A stretch of 9,474 nt of DNA from Candidatus Bathyarchaeota archaeon (lineage in GTDB: Archaea; Thermoproteota; Bathyarchaeia; Bathyarchaeales; Bathyarchaeaceae): assembly GCA_023136395.1 (NCBI GenBank), contig JAGLRI010000041.1, positions 1 to 9,474 on the forward strand, written 5' to 3'. This document shows positions 1-6,922 of this stretch, piece by piece. Position numbers and translations under genes: made by a program. The notes beneath the pieces were generated by a model. That model saw nothing but the letters and a program-made list of their open reading frames with translations. It was not told where the DNA came from and did no database searches. Numbering within the stretch: the first letter of the stretch is position 1; every line of letters starts with the position of its first letter.

Positions 1-158
1 AGAATATGGGTTATACTTGGTACGGTGGTTCCTACCCCATATGTTCGAACGATGTTTATCCACTCATTAAAACTAAGAATCACGTTAAATCCTTTACAAC
101 ATCTATTGCATGTTATGCAACTCCACGATTTAACGTACATCCAGGGAATGGGGACCAT
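1..158 (-). CDS. CxxCxxCC (YkgJ-like) metal-binding cysteine-cluster protein, N-terminal part only
   Basis: This frame runs off the left edge, leaving 52 codons from the ATG at 158. The product has C14, C17, C20 and C21 (CITCNRCC), preceded by an aromatic stretch (PWMYVKSW) and followed by an E32-W33 and a TYGVG segment. This matches the N-terminus of the CxxCxxCC family, annotated as putative zinc- or iron-chelating (YkgJ/UPF0153); its biochemical role is mostly unknown. ATG 158 is preferred because the PWxYV segment is usually part of this family's start region. A second in-frame ATG lies at 140, a TTG at 167, and a stop at 170-168. No good ribosome binding site is present, but a TATA-like TATTTAG (188-182) lies about 27 bases upstream, which would give a nearly leaderless transcript. 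It follows the methyltransferase gene on the same strand with a 67-base gap. The plus-strand frame opposite it looks unlike any protein. Confidence 0.8.
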   Translation of the reverse strand, partial: MVPIPWMYVKSWSCITCNRCCKGFNVILSFNEWINIVRTYGVGTTVPSITHI

Positions 159-181
159 TTGTACCAACTATGTATTGACTA

Positions 182-188
182 CTAAATA
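182..188 (-). promoter_or_regulatory. Possible TATA box for the cysteine-cluster gene
   Basis: On the minus strand the sequence reads TATTTAG, centred about 27 bases before the ATG at 158. That is the usual archaeal spacing for a transcript beginning at or next to the start codon. The match is short and the region is AT-rich, so this is weak evidence. Read-through from the methyltransferase gene is the alternative. Confidence 0.3.
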
Positions 189-225
189 GAACCGTTGAAG
201 ATATAGTCTATTAATATTTTGGAGG

Positions 226-699
226 TTATATTTTATAAACATAAATTGTATGTGATGGATATCCAAGATTCTGGTTTTCACAAAACTTATTAAGTTTAAA
301 TGTTTTCCATCCAGGTATTGCATAGTCGTGAGATACAACTCTTGCCCCGGGCTTGAGCTCTGACTCAAGTTTTGGTTTGATTTTTTTGTTTGCACTCGTC
401 GTAAGATATAAAGTTATTATGTCAGCGGGGCTTACATCAATGTTGAATAAGTCGTCTTGAACAATCTTTATCTCACTCTCGAGGTTAACCTTCATAACTT
501 CGTTGAGGGCACGTTTCGCCAGATCTCCCCGCAACTCAACTCCTACAGCTTTAGCTCCAAACTCTTGGGCAGCCATTATAACCACTCGCCCATCCCCTGA
601 GCCTAGATCATAAACTATCTCGCCGGGTTTCAGCTCTGCGAGTATAAGCATTTGACGGATAACCTTAAAGGGTGTGGCAACATATGGCGATATGAACAA
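226..699 (-). CDS. Small class I SAM-dependent methyltransferase, aKMT/FAM173-like (probable protein lysine methyltransferase)
   Basis: This is a 157-residue single-domain Rossmann methyltransferase. Visible motifs are the N-terminal PYVATP (residues 5-10), the SAM-binding DLGSGDGR (31-38), the acidic VGVE (52-55) at the end of beta-2, DDLFNID (82-88) and the ADIITLYL strand (92-99), followed by LKPGARVVS. The PYV-TP lead-in with an LYL motif IV is characteristic of the family that includes crenarchaeal aKMT, which methylates chromatin and other proteins on lysine, and the eukaryotic FAM173 lysine methyltransferases. Length fits aKMT (about 160 residues). The substrate cannot be read from sequence. 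The start is TTG: an in-frame stop lies at 714-712, and AGGAG (713-709) sits 9 bases upstream, leaving TTG 699 as the only upstream start. It follows the helicase gene with a 119-base gap on the same strand and is followed by the cysteine-cluster gene. Confidence 0.85.
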   Translation of the reverse strand: MFISPYVATPFKVIRQMLILAELKPGEIVYDLGSGDGRVVIMAAQEFGAKAVGVELRGDLAKRALNEVMKVNLESEIKIVQDDLFNIDVSPADIITLYLTTSANKKIKPKLESELKPGARVVSHDYAIPGWKTFKLNKFCENQNLGYPSHTIYVYKI

Positions 700-708
700 T
701 CTTTTTTT

Positions 709-713
709 CTCCT
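709..713 (-). promoter_or_regulatory. Ribosome binding site fixing the TTG start of the methyltransferase
   Basis: AGGAG on the minus strand lies 9 bases upstream of TTG 699. The frame is closed just upstream by TAG at 714-712, so this site decides in favour of a non-AUG start. Confidence 0.6.
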
Positions 714-818
714 ATTACCCTTTTTATTTTAACGTGCGCTTCCGCAAATTTTGTTTTTCATTATTATTAAACTTTGCTTTCTTTGTTGTTTTAGGTTTGA
801 TAATTATTGAGCAGTCTC

Positions 819-3680
819 TTACCAAAAACGTCTTTTTAAAGCATTGCGTTCAGCCTCTAAAATCAACTCGAAGAAGTGATTTCCGAGTTCTTTTTCTCTC
901 TTAAAAATGGCTTTTACATCTGATATTTTTATTTTCCTTGCAGATAAGGCAACAACTGCGGGCTTACCATATTTGGCTGTCAATTCTGCTATTCTAATGG
1001 CTTTCTCACGTATTCTCCGGTCTTTCTTCGTTAAGTTTTTACCTTTTTTCTCAATAAGTGACATAGTTTGATCCTCATCTTCAAGTACGGCAAGATTTGT
1101 AGATTTACATCTTGGGCACTTTGGTTTATCCGGTAAGTCTTTGATGGGCATGATTTCATAATAATCCCAACATTTTACACATAATAGTGTTCGGATTTCG
1201 TTAAGTAGGCGTGCTTTCGCCGATTCCACGAGTATAAACTTCATTTTCTCCGGGGGTATAATGTCGGTTTTCATACTTGCTCGCTCTATAGCACTGCAGG
1301 CAATGGGAGTGGGGGCTCCATGCGTTTTTACCTTTACGATTTCAATTTTGCCCTCTTGGATTTCTTCGAAGATTTGGAGCGTGTGTTTCAAGTCGAGGTC
1401 CTTCGTTAATGTCTCTTTTAGTGCTTCATCGTAAATAATTGTCCCCTCAAAACTTTTTATCAGGTTTTGTAGGGTTATTTTGCTGAAATCTGCCCACTTT
1501 TCGAGAGCACCCATCCTTCTGGCCACGTGAACCAGTCGCCGTTTGAAGAGCCCCGTTTTTACTGTTGCCTTCGTAAGCATATTTTGAATAGCTGACTCAA
1601 GCATTTCTTTCATTTCACTTAGTATTTCAATGATTTTATCAGTGTTTACGACTCCAGAGGATCGGATGAGTATGCGGTAAGGATCATGCTGAACTTCAAC
1701 TGTATATCCCATTTGTTCAGATAACGTGAGCCCAATCAACTGAGCTAACGAGCGGTTTGTGAGAGATCCAACGTTAGCGTGGATAATAATGAAGTTTTCC
1801 CAATCTTCGACGGTAATTCGTTTATCTGTTGGGGCGCGATAACCTTTTTTTACATGTTCCAAAGTTTCAAAGGTAGCTCGAAGAATTGTGTCCTTGTCTG
1901 CGGGATACATCTTGGACAATTGAGCAGCAATTTCTTCATGGCCTACTTCCTTCATTGTCTGTTCTTCAATGAATCCTCTGATCCAACCGACCTCTCTGGC
2001 GACTTCGAATGGAACGGGAATTTCCTCTCCAACCCAGCTGGGAATGGCTCCGGTTGGATCATCAACTGGTTTTACATATACGTTATCATTGGAAACGTTT
2101 AGAATTTTCCAAGGACTTCCTCTGATAATAAATTTAGTCCCTGGTGTTCCATATTCCGCAACAAAGGCTTCATCTAATACTCCTACTGCCGTGTCTGTCG
2201 TATCATCAATAATTATGTATTGTTTTACGTAAGGTATCATGGAGAGATTTTCGAAGTAGTATTCATACAGCGGTTTGGTTCGATACGGCTTTATGGCAAG
2301 CATCTCCTCTAAATTTACCCAAACTAGTCTTGGAAAGCGAGAGTGCATGTAAGTCAAGATCTTTCTTATGTCCTCTAACGAAAGATTTACGTAGGGATAT
2401 GCATTTTTAAAAAGATCCAGAATCTCATAGAAGTACCATCGTTTCCTCTTCAGGAAAAGTCCAGCTATTTGATGCGCTAGAGCGTCATAAGGGTTTGGTG
2501 GTATGTCAACGGGCTCTAGATCTTCCTTGTACGCTCTGCTGGCGATAACCATGGCTTCTAAGGTGTCTTCGGAATCCATTGTGATTATTATACCTTGGGC
2601 CACACGTCCTATCCTGTGTCCACTTCGTCCGACCCGTTGAATGAGACGAGTAACCTGTCTAGGACTCATGTACTGGATCACCATATCTATTCTTCCTATA
2701 TCTATCCCTAGTTCTAGAGACGATGTGGCAACAAGCCCTTTTAGCTCGCCATCTTTTAATCCCCGCTCAGCAGTAACTCTCGAGAGCTTAGCTAAAGAGC
2801 CGTGGTGGATGGATACAGGAAAATCTATGTCCCAGACCTTGAATCGACTGGTTAAAACTTCTGAGACCGCTCTAGTGTTTGTGAAAAGTAGAACGGACTT
2901 TTGTTTTTCAATGAATTGACGGATGACTCGAAGCCGGGCAGCAACCTCTGGATGAGTGAAAAGTGCAGAAGCAAGTTCATAATCTTCTGATGTGGGCTGT
3001 GGGAAGAGAATCTTCAACTTCATAAGCCTAACAGCGGACACTCTCACTATCTCCACACTGCGTCCGTTGCCCACAAGTAACTGAGCAATCTTCTTTGGAC
3101 TACCAATCGTGGCAGAAAGACCAACCAATTGGAAATCTCTATTAGTAACCAATCTAAGCCTCTCAAGGGCCAGTGACAACTGGCTTCCCCGTTTACTATC
3201 TGCCATTTCATGCACCTCATCAACAATTACAAATCTGACATGTGTGAGGTGTTGACGCATTACTCTGCCTGGAAGAATGGCTTGAAGCGTTTCTGGGGTG
3301 GTGATCAACATGTCCGGTGGGTTAAGAGCTTGCTTTCTACGCTCTTTAGATCCCGTGTCTCCATGTCTAACCGCTACCTTAACATCTAATAGGCTACACC
3401 AACCTTCGAGACGCTCAAATATGTCGCGATTTAAAGCCCTAAGGGGGGTTATGTACAAAATTTTGATCCCAAGAATCCTTTTAGGTATTTGAATGAGCAT
3501 GTTAAAGACAGGAAGAACAGCTGCTTCAGTTTTTCCTGTGGCGGTTGGTGATATAAGGAGAACGTTCTTTCCTTCAAGGATTATGGGTATAGCTTTTTCT
3601 TGGGGGTCGGTTGGCGCTTCAAAGCCGCTCATCTCAATAAGCCTACGAACGGGCTTAACTAACATTTCAAAAGCGTTCAT
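819..3680 (-). CDS. lhr: Lhr-type superfamily 2 ATP-dependent helicase
   Basis: This 953-residue protein carries the ordered SF2 helicase motifs: Walker A TATGKT (46-51), the Lhr-typical YITPLRALNRD, TTPE, DEVH (154-157), SAT (189-191), the NTRA segment of motif IV, ATSSLELGIDIG, and motif VI QRVGRSGHR (348-356). The long region after the core fits the Lhr winged-helix and Lhr C-terminal domains. Near the C-terminus four cysteines (C834, C837, C855, C858) form a CxxC-x17-CxxC zinc-ribbon-like site. Lhr proteins are 3'-to-5' helicases acting on DNA or RNA:DNA hybrids, implicated in DNA repair and in RNA-related roles. ATG 3680 is chosen because a TATA-like TTTTTATTTT near 3716-3725 predicts transcription starting around 3694. 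A TTG at 3695 would add five residues but lies at or before that start. The gene is divergent from the micropeptide/ATPase pair. Confidence 0.95.
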   Translation of the reverse strand: MNAFEMLVKPVRRLIEMSGFEAPTDPQEKAIPIILEGKNVLLISPTATGKTEAAVLPVFNMLIQIPKRILGIKILYITPLRALNRDIFERLEGWCSLLDVKVAVRHGDTGSKERRKQALNPPDMLITTPETLQAILPGRVMRQHLTHVRFVIVDEVHEMADSKRGSQLSLALERLRLVTNRDFQLVGLSATIGSPKKIAQLLVGNGRSVEIVRVSAVRLMKLKILFPQPTSEDYELASALFTHPEVAARLRVIRQFIEKQKSVLLFTNTRAVSEVLTSRFKVWDIDFPVSIHHGSLAKLSRVTAERGLKDGELKGLVATSSLELGIDIGRIDMVIQYMSPRQVTRLIQRVGRSGHRIGRVAQGIIITMDSEDTLEAMVIASRAYKEDLEPVDIPPNPYDALAHQIAGLFLKRKRWYFYEILDLFKNAYPYVNLSLEDIRKILTYMHSRFPRLVWVNLEEMLAIKPYRTKPLYEYYFENLSMIPYVKQYIIIDDTTDTAVGVLDEAFVAEYGTPGTKFIIRGSPWKILNVSNDNVYVKPVDDPTGAIPSWVGEEIPVPFEVAREVGWIRGFIEEQTMKEVGHEEIAAQLSKMYPADKDTILRATFETLEHVKKGYRAPTDKRITVEDWENFIIIHANVGSLTNRSLAQLIGLTLSEQMGYTVEVQHDPYRILIRSSGVVNTDKIIEILSEMKEMLESAIQNMLTKATVKTGLFKRRLVHVARRMGALEKWADFSKITLQNLIKSFEGTIIYDEALKETLTKDLDLKHTLQIFEEIQEGKIEIVKVKTHGAPTPIACSAIERASMKTDIIPPEKMKFILVESAKARLLNEIRTLLCVKCWDYYEIMPIKDLPDKPKCPRCKSTNLAVLEDEDQTMSLIEKKGKNLTKKDRRIREKAIRIAELTAKYGKPAVVALSARKIKISDVKAIFKREKELGNHFFELILEAERNALKRRFW

Positions 3681-3715
3681 TTGATGATCCAACAAGCCAA
3701 CCGTCCAAAACCAAC

Positions 3716-3725
3716 AAAATAAAAA
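3716..3725 (-). promoter_or_regulatory. Possible TATA box for the helicase gene
   Basis: On the minus strand this reads CTTTTTATTTTG. Its centre lies about 40 bases upstream of ATG 3680, which predicts a transcript start near 3694 and a leader of roughly 14 bases. This supports ATG 3680 over TTG 3695. Placed by eye only. Confidence 0.4.
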
Positions 3726-3822
3726 GGTAGCAGATGTAAAAGCGTTTTGGAGAATACAATATCTACCTTAAAAATCTTGAGAACTTGCTTTAAAGCCTCT
3801 TCGATAGTAGACCAGCGCAATA

Positions 3823-3832
3823 ATATTTAAAT
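3823..3832 (+). promoter_or_regulatory. TATA box for the micropeptide-ATPase transcript
   Basis: ATATTTAAAT is a strong archaeal TATA-box match. A start about 25 bases downstream (near 3853) would leave a leader of under 20 bases carrying the GAGGGG ribosome binding site of the 24-codon ORF. The mRNA would then open with the micropeptide and continue into the ATPase. The spacer 3696-3871 shows no other gene; it holds this promoter, the opposing helicase promoter and a 10-base palindrome GCTTTAAAGC at 3787-3796. Confidence 0.6.
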
Positions 3833-3860
3833 TTGAGGATAAAGCAAAAGTCTTGCTACT

Positions 3861-3866
3861 GAGGGG
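3861..3866 (+). promoter_or_regulatory. Ribosome binding site of the micropeptide
   Basis: GAGGGG ends 5 bases before ATG 3872. It is the main evidence that this very short frame is translated, because it is a strong match at the right distance and falls inside the short leader predicted from the TATA box. Confidence 0.6.
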
Positions 3867-3871
3867 AAACA

Positions 3872-3946
3872 ATGGAGTGGTTATTGGCACCAAGTTCAGC
3901 ACTAATTTCAATTATAACTGGATTAGTAGCTAGCTATGCGATTTAA
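3872..3946 (+). CDS. 24-residue single-span membrane micropeptide preceding the P-type ATPase
   Basis: This short frame encodes a peptide that begins MEWLLAPSS and ends GLVASYAI. After a short N-terminus with one acidic residue (E2) and W3, residues 10-24 are almost wholly hydrophobic, enough for one membrane span, especially with residues 3-6. It has a strong ribosome binding site (GAGGGG, 5-base spacing) and lies directly downstream of a good TATA box, so it would be the first ORF of the transcript. The ATPase begins 36 bases after its stop with its own ribosome binding site. I recognise no family. By position and form it resembles KdpF, the roughly 29-residue subunit of the Kdp potassium pump, or the single-span SERCA regulators sarcolipin and phospholamban; that comparison is inference, not homology. 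A translated but functionless leader peptide is the main alternative. Confidence 0.5.
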   Translation: MEWLLAPSSALISIITGLVASYAI

Positions 3947-3967
3947 TTTAAAAGCATAATAAACGAC

Positions 3968-3973
3968 GGGGGA
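3968..3973 (+). promoter_or_regulatory. Ribosome binding site fixing the TTG start of the ATPase
   Basis: GGGGGA lies 9 bases before TTG 3983. It supports the TTG start over the downstream ATG at 4031, which would cut into the conserved N-terminal WHAM-type segment of the family. Confidence 0.5.
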
Positions 3974-3982
3974 ACATTAAGG

Positions 3983-6790
3983 TTGGGTGATCTCGAACAA
4001 AAGGAGCTTTCCACTTATAAGTGGCATGCTATGACGGTTGAGGAGACCACTCAAGCTTTACGAACCAGTGAGCGGGGATTAAGTGAAGATGAAGTTAAAC
4101 GTCGACTGGAAGAGTTTGGACCAAATGAACTGCGTGAAGAGAAGAGAGTAACCCCCGTAAAAATATTTCTTAATCAGTTCAAGAGTATTCTAGTAATAAT
4201 ACTCATCCTCTCGGCTGGAGTTTCAGGATATATCTCTTTGTATGTTCACAATGAACTCCCAATAGACATGTATGTAATATCTTTAATCGTTATCATGAAC
4301 GCCATATTAGGATTTGTCCAGGAATATAGAGCGGAAAAAGCAGTTGAAGCTCTAAAAAAAATGATTTCCCCAACGGCAGTTTGTATGAGAGACGGAAAAG
4401 AAAAACAAATTCCCTCAAAAGAACTTGTACCTGGCGACATAATTCTATTGGATGAGGGAGGTCGGGTTCCTGCTGATGCTAGGCTTATAGAAACAATAAG
4501 CCTAAAAGTGAATGAGGCTCCTTTAACCGGAGAATCCGTCCCAGTAAAAAAAGAAACAGAGATTTTACCCGAAGATGTTCCATTAACTGATACAACGAAT
4601 ATGGCTTTTATGGGTACAAGCATAGCGTATGGTCGAGGCAAAGCCGTTGTTACAGCAACTGGTATGAAAACTAGCTTTGGGAAAATCGCTGAAGCAGTAC
4701 AAGCGGTTGAGGAAGAAGCACCACCTCTTAAGGTTAAGGTAGAACGTTTAGGCAGACAATTGGGGGGGATATCGCTAATTTTATGTATATGGGTATTCGT
4801 AGTAGGGTATTTAATTCATTCAACAGATGTCGCTACTTTATTCATGACTGCTATAAGTTTAGCAGTGTCAGCAATTCCTGAAGGTTTACCCGCCGTCATC
4901 ACAATAACTCTCGCTTTTGGCGTTGCACGGATGGCAAGACACAGGTCTATCGTTAGGAAACTTGCTTCTGTTGAAACATTAGGTAGTACCACGGTTATTT
5001 GCTCCGATAAGACGGGAACTATAACTAAGGGTGAAATGACTGTGCGTAAGGTCTATAGTAATGGCAACGTAGTCGAGGTTACAGGAGTAGGTTATGAGCC
5101 GAAGGGAGAGTTCATGTCACGTCTTGGTTCAAAAATAGACACTCTAAAAGATGATGAAGAACTGTTGCTGCTGTTAAAGATTGGATCTCTCTGTAATAAC
5201 GCCCGGCTTACCGAAGACAAAGGTAGTTGGCGAATTGTGGGAGACCCTACCGAAGGAGCCTTGGTCGTAGCCTCTGCTAAAGCGGGGATATGGCAAGATA
5301 AAGTGGAAAACGATTATGTACGCATAGGTGAGGTGCCTTTCAGCTCTGAGAGAAGGCGTATGACGACGATACATGATGTTCTAGGTGAAGAGAGGATTGC
5401 ATATCTGAAGGGAGCACCTGAAACCGTCTTGGAAAGGTGCACTTACATCATCGAGGAGGGAAGGGAAAAAAAGCTGACTGAAGCAAAAAGGAAGGAGATT
5501 TTAAAGGCTAATGGAAACCTGGCAAGTGAAGCTCTGCGTGTACTAGGAATGGCTTATAAGCAGTTGCCTAACACTCTGAACGAATTTGCTCCTGAGTCAG
5601 TGGAGAAAAACCTAGTCTTTGTTGGTTTACAAGGGATGATAGACCCACCAAGAGAAGAAGTAATAAACGCAAACAAATTGTGTGAACAGGCTGGAATCAA
5701 GGTTGTGATGGTGACTGGAGACCACAAACTTACCGCTATGGCCGTCGCAAAGGAGATTGGCATACTAAAGGAAGAAAGCCTCGCCCTTACTGGCGCTGAG
5801 CTTGGAAAAATGGATACTGAAGCGTTCGCAAAGATAGTGGAAGATGTGACTGTTTATGCCCGGGTTTCACCGGAACACAAAACGCGGATAGTTAAGACCT
5901 TAAAATCAAAGGGTCATATCGTTGCTATGACTGGGGATGGAGTAAATGATGCACCTGCAATAAAGACCGCGGATATCGGGATAGCAATGGGTATAACCGG
6001 AACCGATGTAACAAAAGAAGCGTCTGATATGATATTGGAAGACGATAATTTCGCTACTATCGTAACCGCTGTGGAGAGTGGACGCCATATATTTGACAAC
6101 ATTAAGAAATATATACGACTTATGATTACATCTAACTTCGACGAATTTTTAGAAATTACCGTTGCTGCATTTGCTGGTTTCCCTCTCCCCCTTCTTCCCA
6201 TTCACATTTTGTGGGTGAACTTAGTAACGGATGGTTTACCCGCTGTGGCTTTGAGCCTTGATCCAAAGGACCCAGGTCTGATGGAGCTTCCTCCAAGGAA
6301 TCCTAAAGAAGGCTTCCTCCGTAGAATGTGGCGTTTTGTGCTCTTTGGCGCAGCATTAGATTGGATCTCTGACTTCATCCCATATCTATTTATTTTAACA
6401 TCTGGATTCACATTTTGGGGTCCATGGGGATTAAATGATCCACTGGTGATTAGTGCAAGAACCGCTGCTTTCAGTTCTATAGTGTTCTTCGAGTTCTTTC
6501 TGGCACTTAACTGTCGATCTGAAAGACACTCCATATTAAAGTTGGGTTGGAAAGGCCTATTTGCAAATAAAATGCTTTTTATCTCAGTATTAGGATCAAT
6601 CTTGATACAGATACCCATAATATATACCCCTTTCCTTAATGCAATCTTTCATACGGCCCCACTAACAGCAAGTGAGTTCGCTATCTGTTTAGGGGGATCT
6701 TTGTTGGGTCTACTTATTTTCCCAGGAAAGCTCATTAGTAGACAGAGATCCATCACCCATCAAACACGAACATCTAAACGCAAGAATTAA
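3983..6790 (+). CDS. P-type IIA (SERCA-like) cation-transporting ATPase, probable Ca2+ pump
   Basis: This 935-residue integral membrane pump has the full P-type architecture: an N-terminal cation-ATPase segment (about 12-60), spans M1-M2 (67-115), an actuator domain with TGES (182-185), M3-M4 with PEGLP (299-303), phosphorylation site DKTGT (D342), nucleotide-domain FSSERR and KGAPE (476-480), TGDH (578-581), hinge TGDGVNDAPA (650-659), and a C-terminal M5-M10 block. Aligned by eye to SERCA1, all seven side-chain Ca2+ ligands are present: E300, N718, E721, N746, T749, D750 and E837 (SERCA E309, N768, E771, N796, T799, D800, E908). Both calcium sites therefore look intact, so Ca2+ export coupled to ATP hydrolysis is the best prediction. 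D720 replaces a SERCA glycine, adding an acidic residue beside site I. The protein ends in a short basic tail. It starts with TTG behind GGGGGA and follows the micropeptide. Confidence 0.95.
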   Translation: MGDLEQKELSTYKWHAMTVEETTQALRTSERGLSEDEVKRRLEEFGPNELREEKRVTPVKIFLNQFKSILVIILILSAGVSGYISLYVHNELPIDMYVISLIVIMNAILGFVQEYRAEKAVEALKKMISPTAVCMRDGKEKQIPSKELVPGDIILLDEGGRVPADARLIETISLKVNEAPLTGESVPVKKETEILPEDVPLTDTTNMAFMGTSIAYGRGKAVVTATGMKTSFGKIAEAVQAVEEEAPPLKVKVERLGRQLGGISLILCIWVFVVGYLIHSTDVATLFMTAISLAVSAIPEGLPAVITITLAFGVARMARHRSIVRKLASVETLGSTTVICSDKTGTITKGEMTVRKVYSNGNVVEVTGVGYEPKGEFMSRLGSKIDTLKDDEELLLLLKIGSLCNNARLTEDKGSWRIVGDPTEGALVVASAKAGIWQDKVENDYVRIGEVPFSSERRRMTTIHDVLGEERIAYLKGAPETVLERCTYIIEEGREKKLTEAKRKEILKANGNLASEALRVLGMAYKQLPNTLNEFAPESVEKNLVFVGLQGMIDPPREEVINANKLCEQAGIKVVMVTGDHKLTAMAVAKEIGILKEESLALTGAELGKMDTEAFAKIVEDVTVYARVSPEHKTRIVKTLKSKGHIVAMTGDGVNDAPAIKTADIGIAMGITGTDVTKEASDMILEDDNFATIVTAVESGRHIFDNIKKYIRLMITSNFDEFLEITVAAFAGFPLPLLPIHILWVNLVTDGLPAVALSLDPKDPGLMELPPRNPKEGFLRRMWRFVLFGAALDWISDFIPYLFILTSGFTFWGPWGLNDPLVISARTAAFSSIVFFEFFLALNCRSERHSILKLGWKGLFANKMLFISVLGSILIQIPIIYTPFLNAIFHTAPLTASEFAICLGGSLLGLLIFPGKLISRQRSITHQTRTSKRKN

Positions 6791-6810
6791 CCACAAAACG
6801 CGTTCTATTT

Positions 6811-6842
6811 CCTTTAACACACTGTTAAGGAGCAATCTTTTA
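6811..6842 (+). terminator. Stem-loop plus short T-tract downstream of the ATPase
   Basis: CCTTTAACACACTGTTAAGG (6811-6830) can fold with TTAACA paired to TGTTAA, extended by one wobble and one C-G pair. It is followed after a few bases by CTTTTAAT. It lies 20 bases after the ATPase stop and could end that transcript. Archaeal termination depends mainly on U-tracts and this tract is short. The right arm also contains part of the AAGGAG described in the next spacer entry. Confidence 0.3.
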
Positions 6843-6905
6843 ATGTGCTACGACGTAAATAAGCTCTCTAAAGTAAATTTAACTGGCGCTGCAAAAATTT
6901 CTTAG
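6843..6905 (+). CDS. Possible 20-codon leader ORF ahead of the signal peptidase gene
   Basis: An ATG at 6843 opens a 20-codon frame ending in TAG at 6903-6905. Its peptide begins MCYDVNKLSK. A perfect AAGGAG (6827-6832) lies 10 bases upstream. The peptide is polar and I recognise no family. Most of the frame lies inside the long inverted repeat at 6862-6913, so if it is translated, ribosomes would open that structure just before the peptidase start. It could equally be chance in a 132-base spacer. Confidence 0.2.
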   Translation: MCYDVNKLSKVNLTGAAKIS

Positions 6906-6913
6906 AGAGAGCT
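6862..6913 (+). repeat. Imperfect 19-base inverted repeat just before the signal peptidase start
   Basis: The left arm, AGCTCTCTAAAGTAAATTT (6862-6880), and the right arm, AAATTTCTTAGAGAGAGCT (6895-6913), are complementary at 15 of 19 positions: 8 outer and 6 inner pairs plus one within a central mismatch. The loop is 14 bases. The right arm contains the purine-rich AGAGAGAG that is the only ribosome binding candidate for GTG 6923. As RNA it could hide that site. As DNA it could be a dyad operator around an AT-rich element (AAATTTAA, 6875-6882). Confidence 0.45.
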
Positions 6914-6922
6914 GTGAAGTAA

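Noticed and set aside
1..189. Plus-strand open frame of 62 codons entering from the left edge
   Set aside because: It lies opposite the CxxCxxCC frame, has no recognisable features, and the minus-strand product has an unmistakable cysteine motif.
724..740. Short TGCG-CTTC-CGCA hairpin between the helicase and methyltransferase genes
   Set aside because: It is only a 4-base stem, with no U-tract in the direction of transcription. Too small to call a terminator or structured RNA.
3787..3796. Palindrome GCTTTAAAGC in the divergent spacer upstream of the micropeptide
   Set aside because: A single 10-base AT-centred palindrome in an AT-rich spacer can easily arise by chance, and no second copy was seen nearby.
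6202..6618. Minus-strand 138-codon frame opposite the ATPase membrane region
   Set aside because: It lies fully within the ATPase gene, whose transmembrane ligands are encoded here. The antisense frame shows no family pattern.
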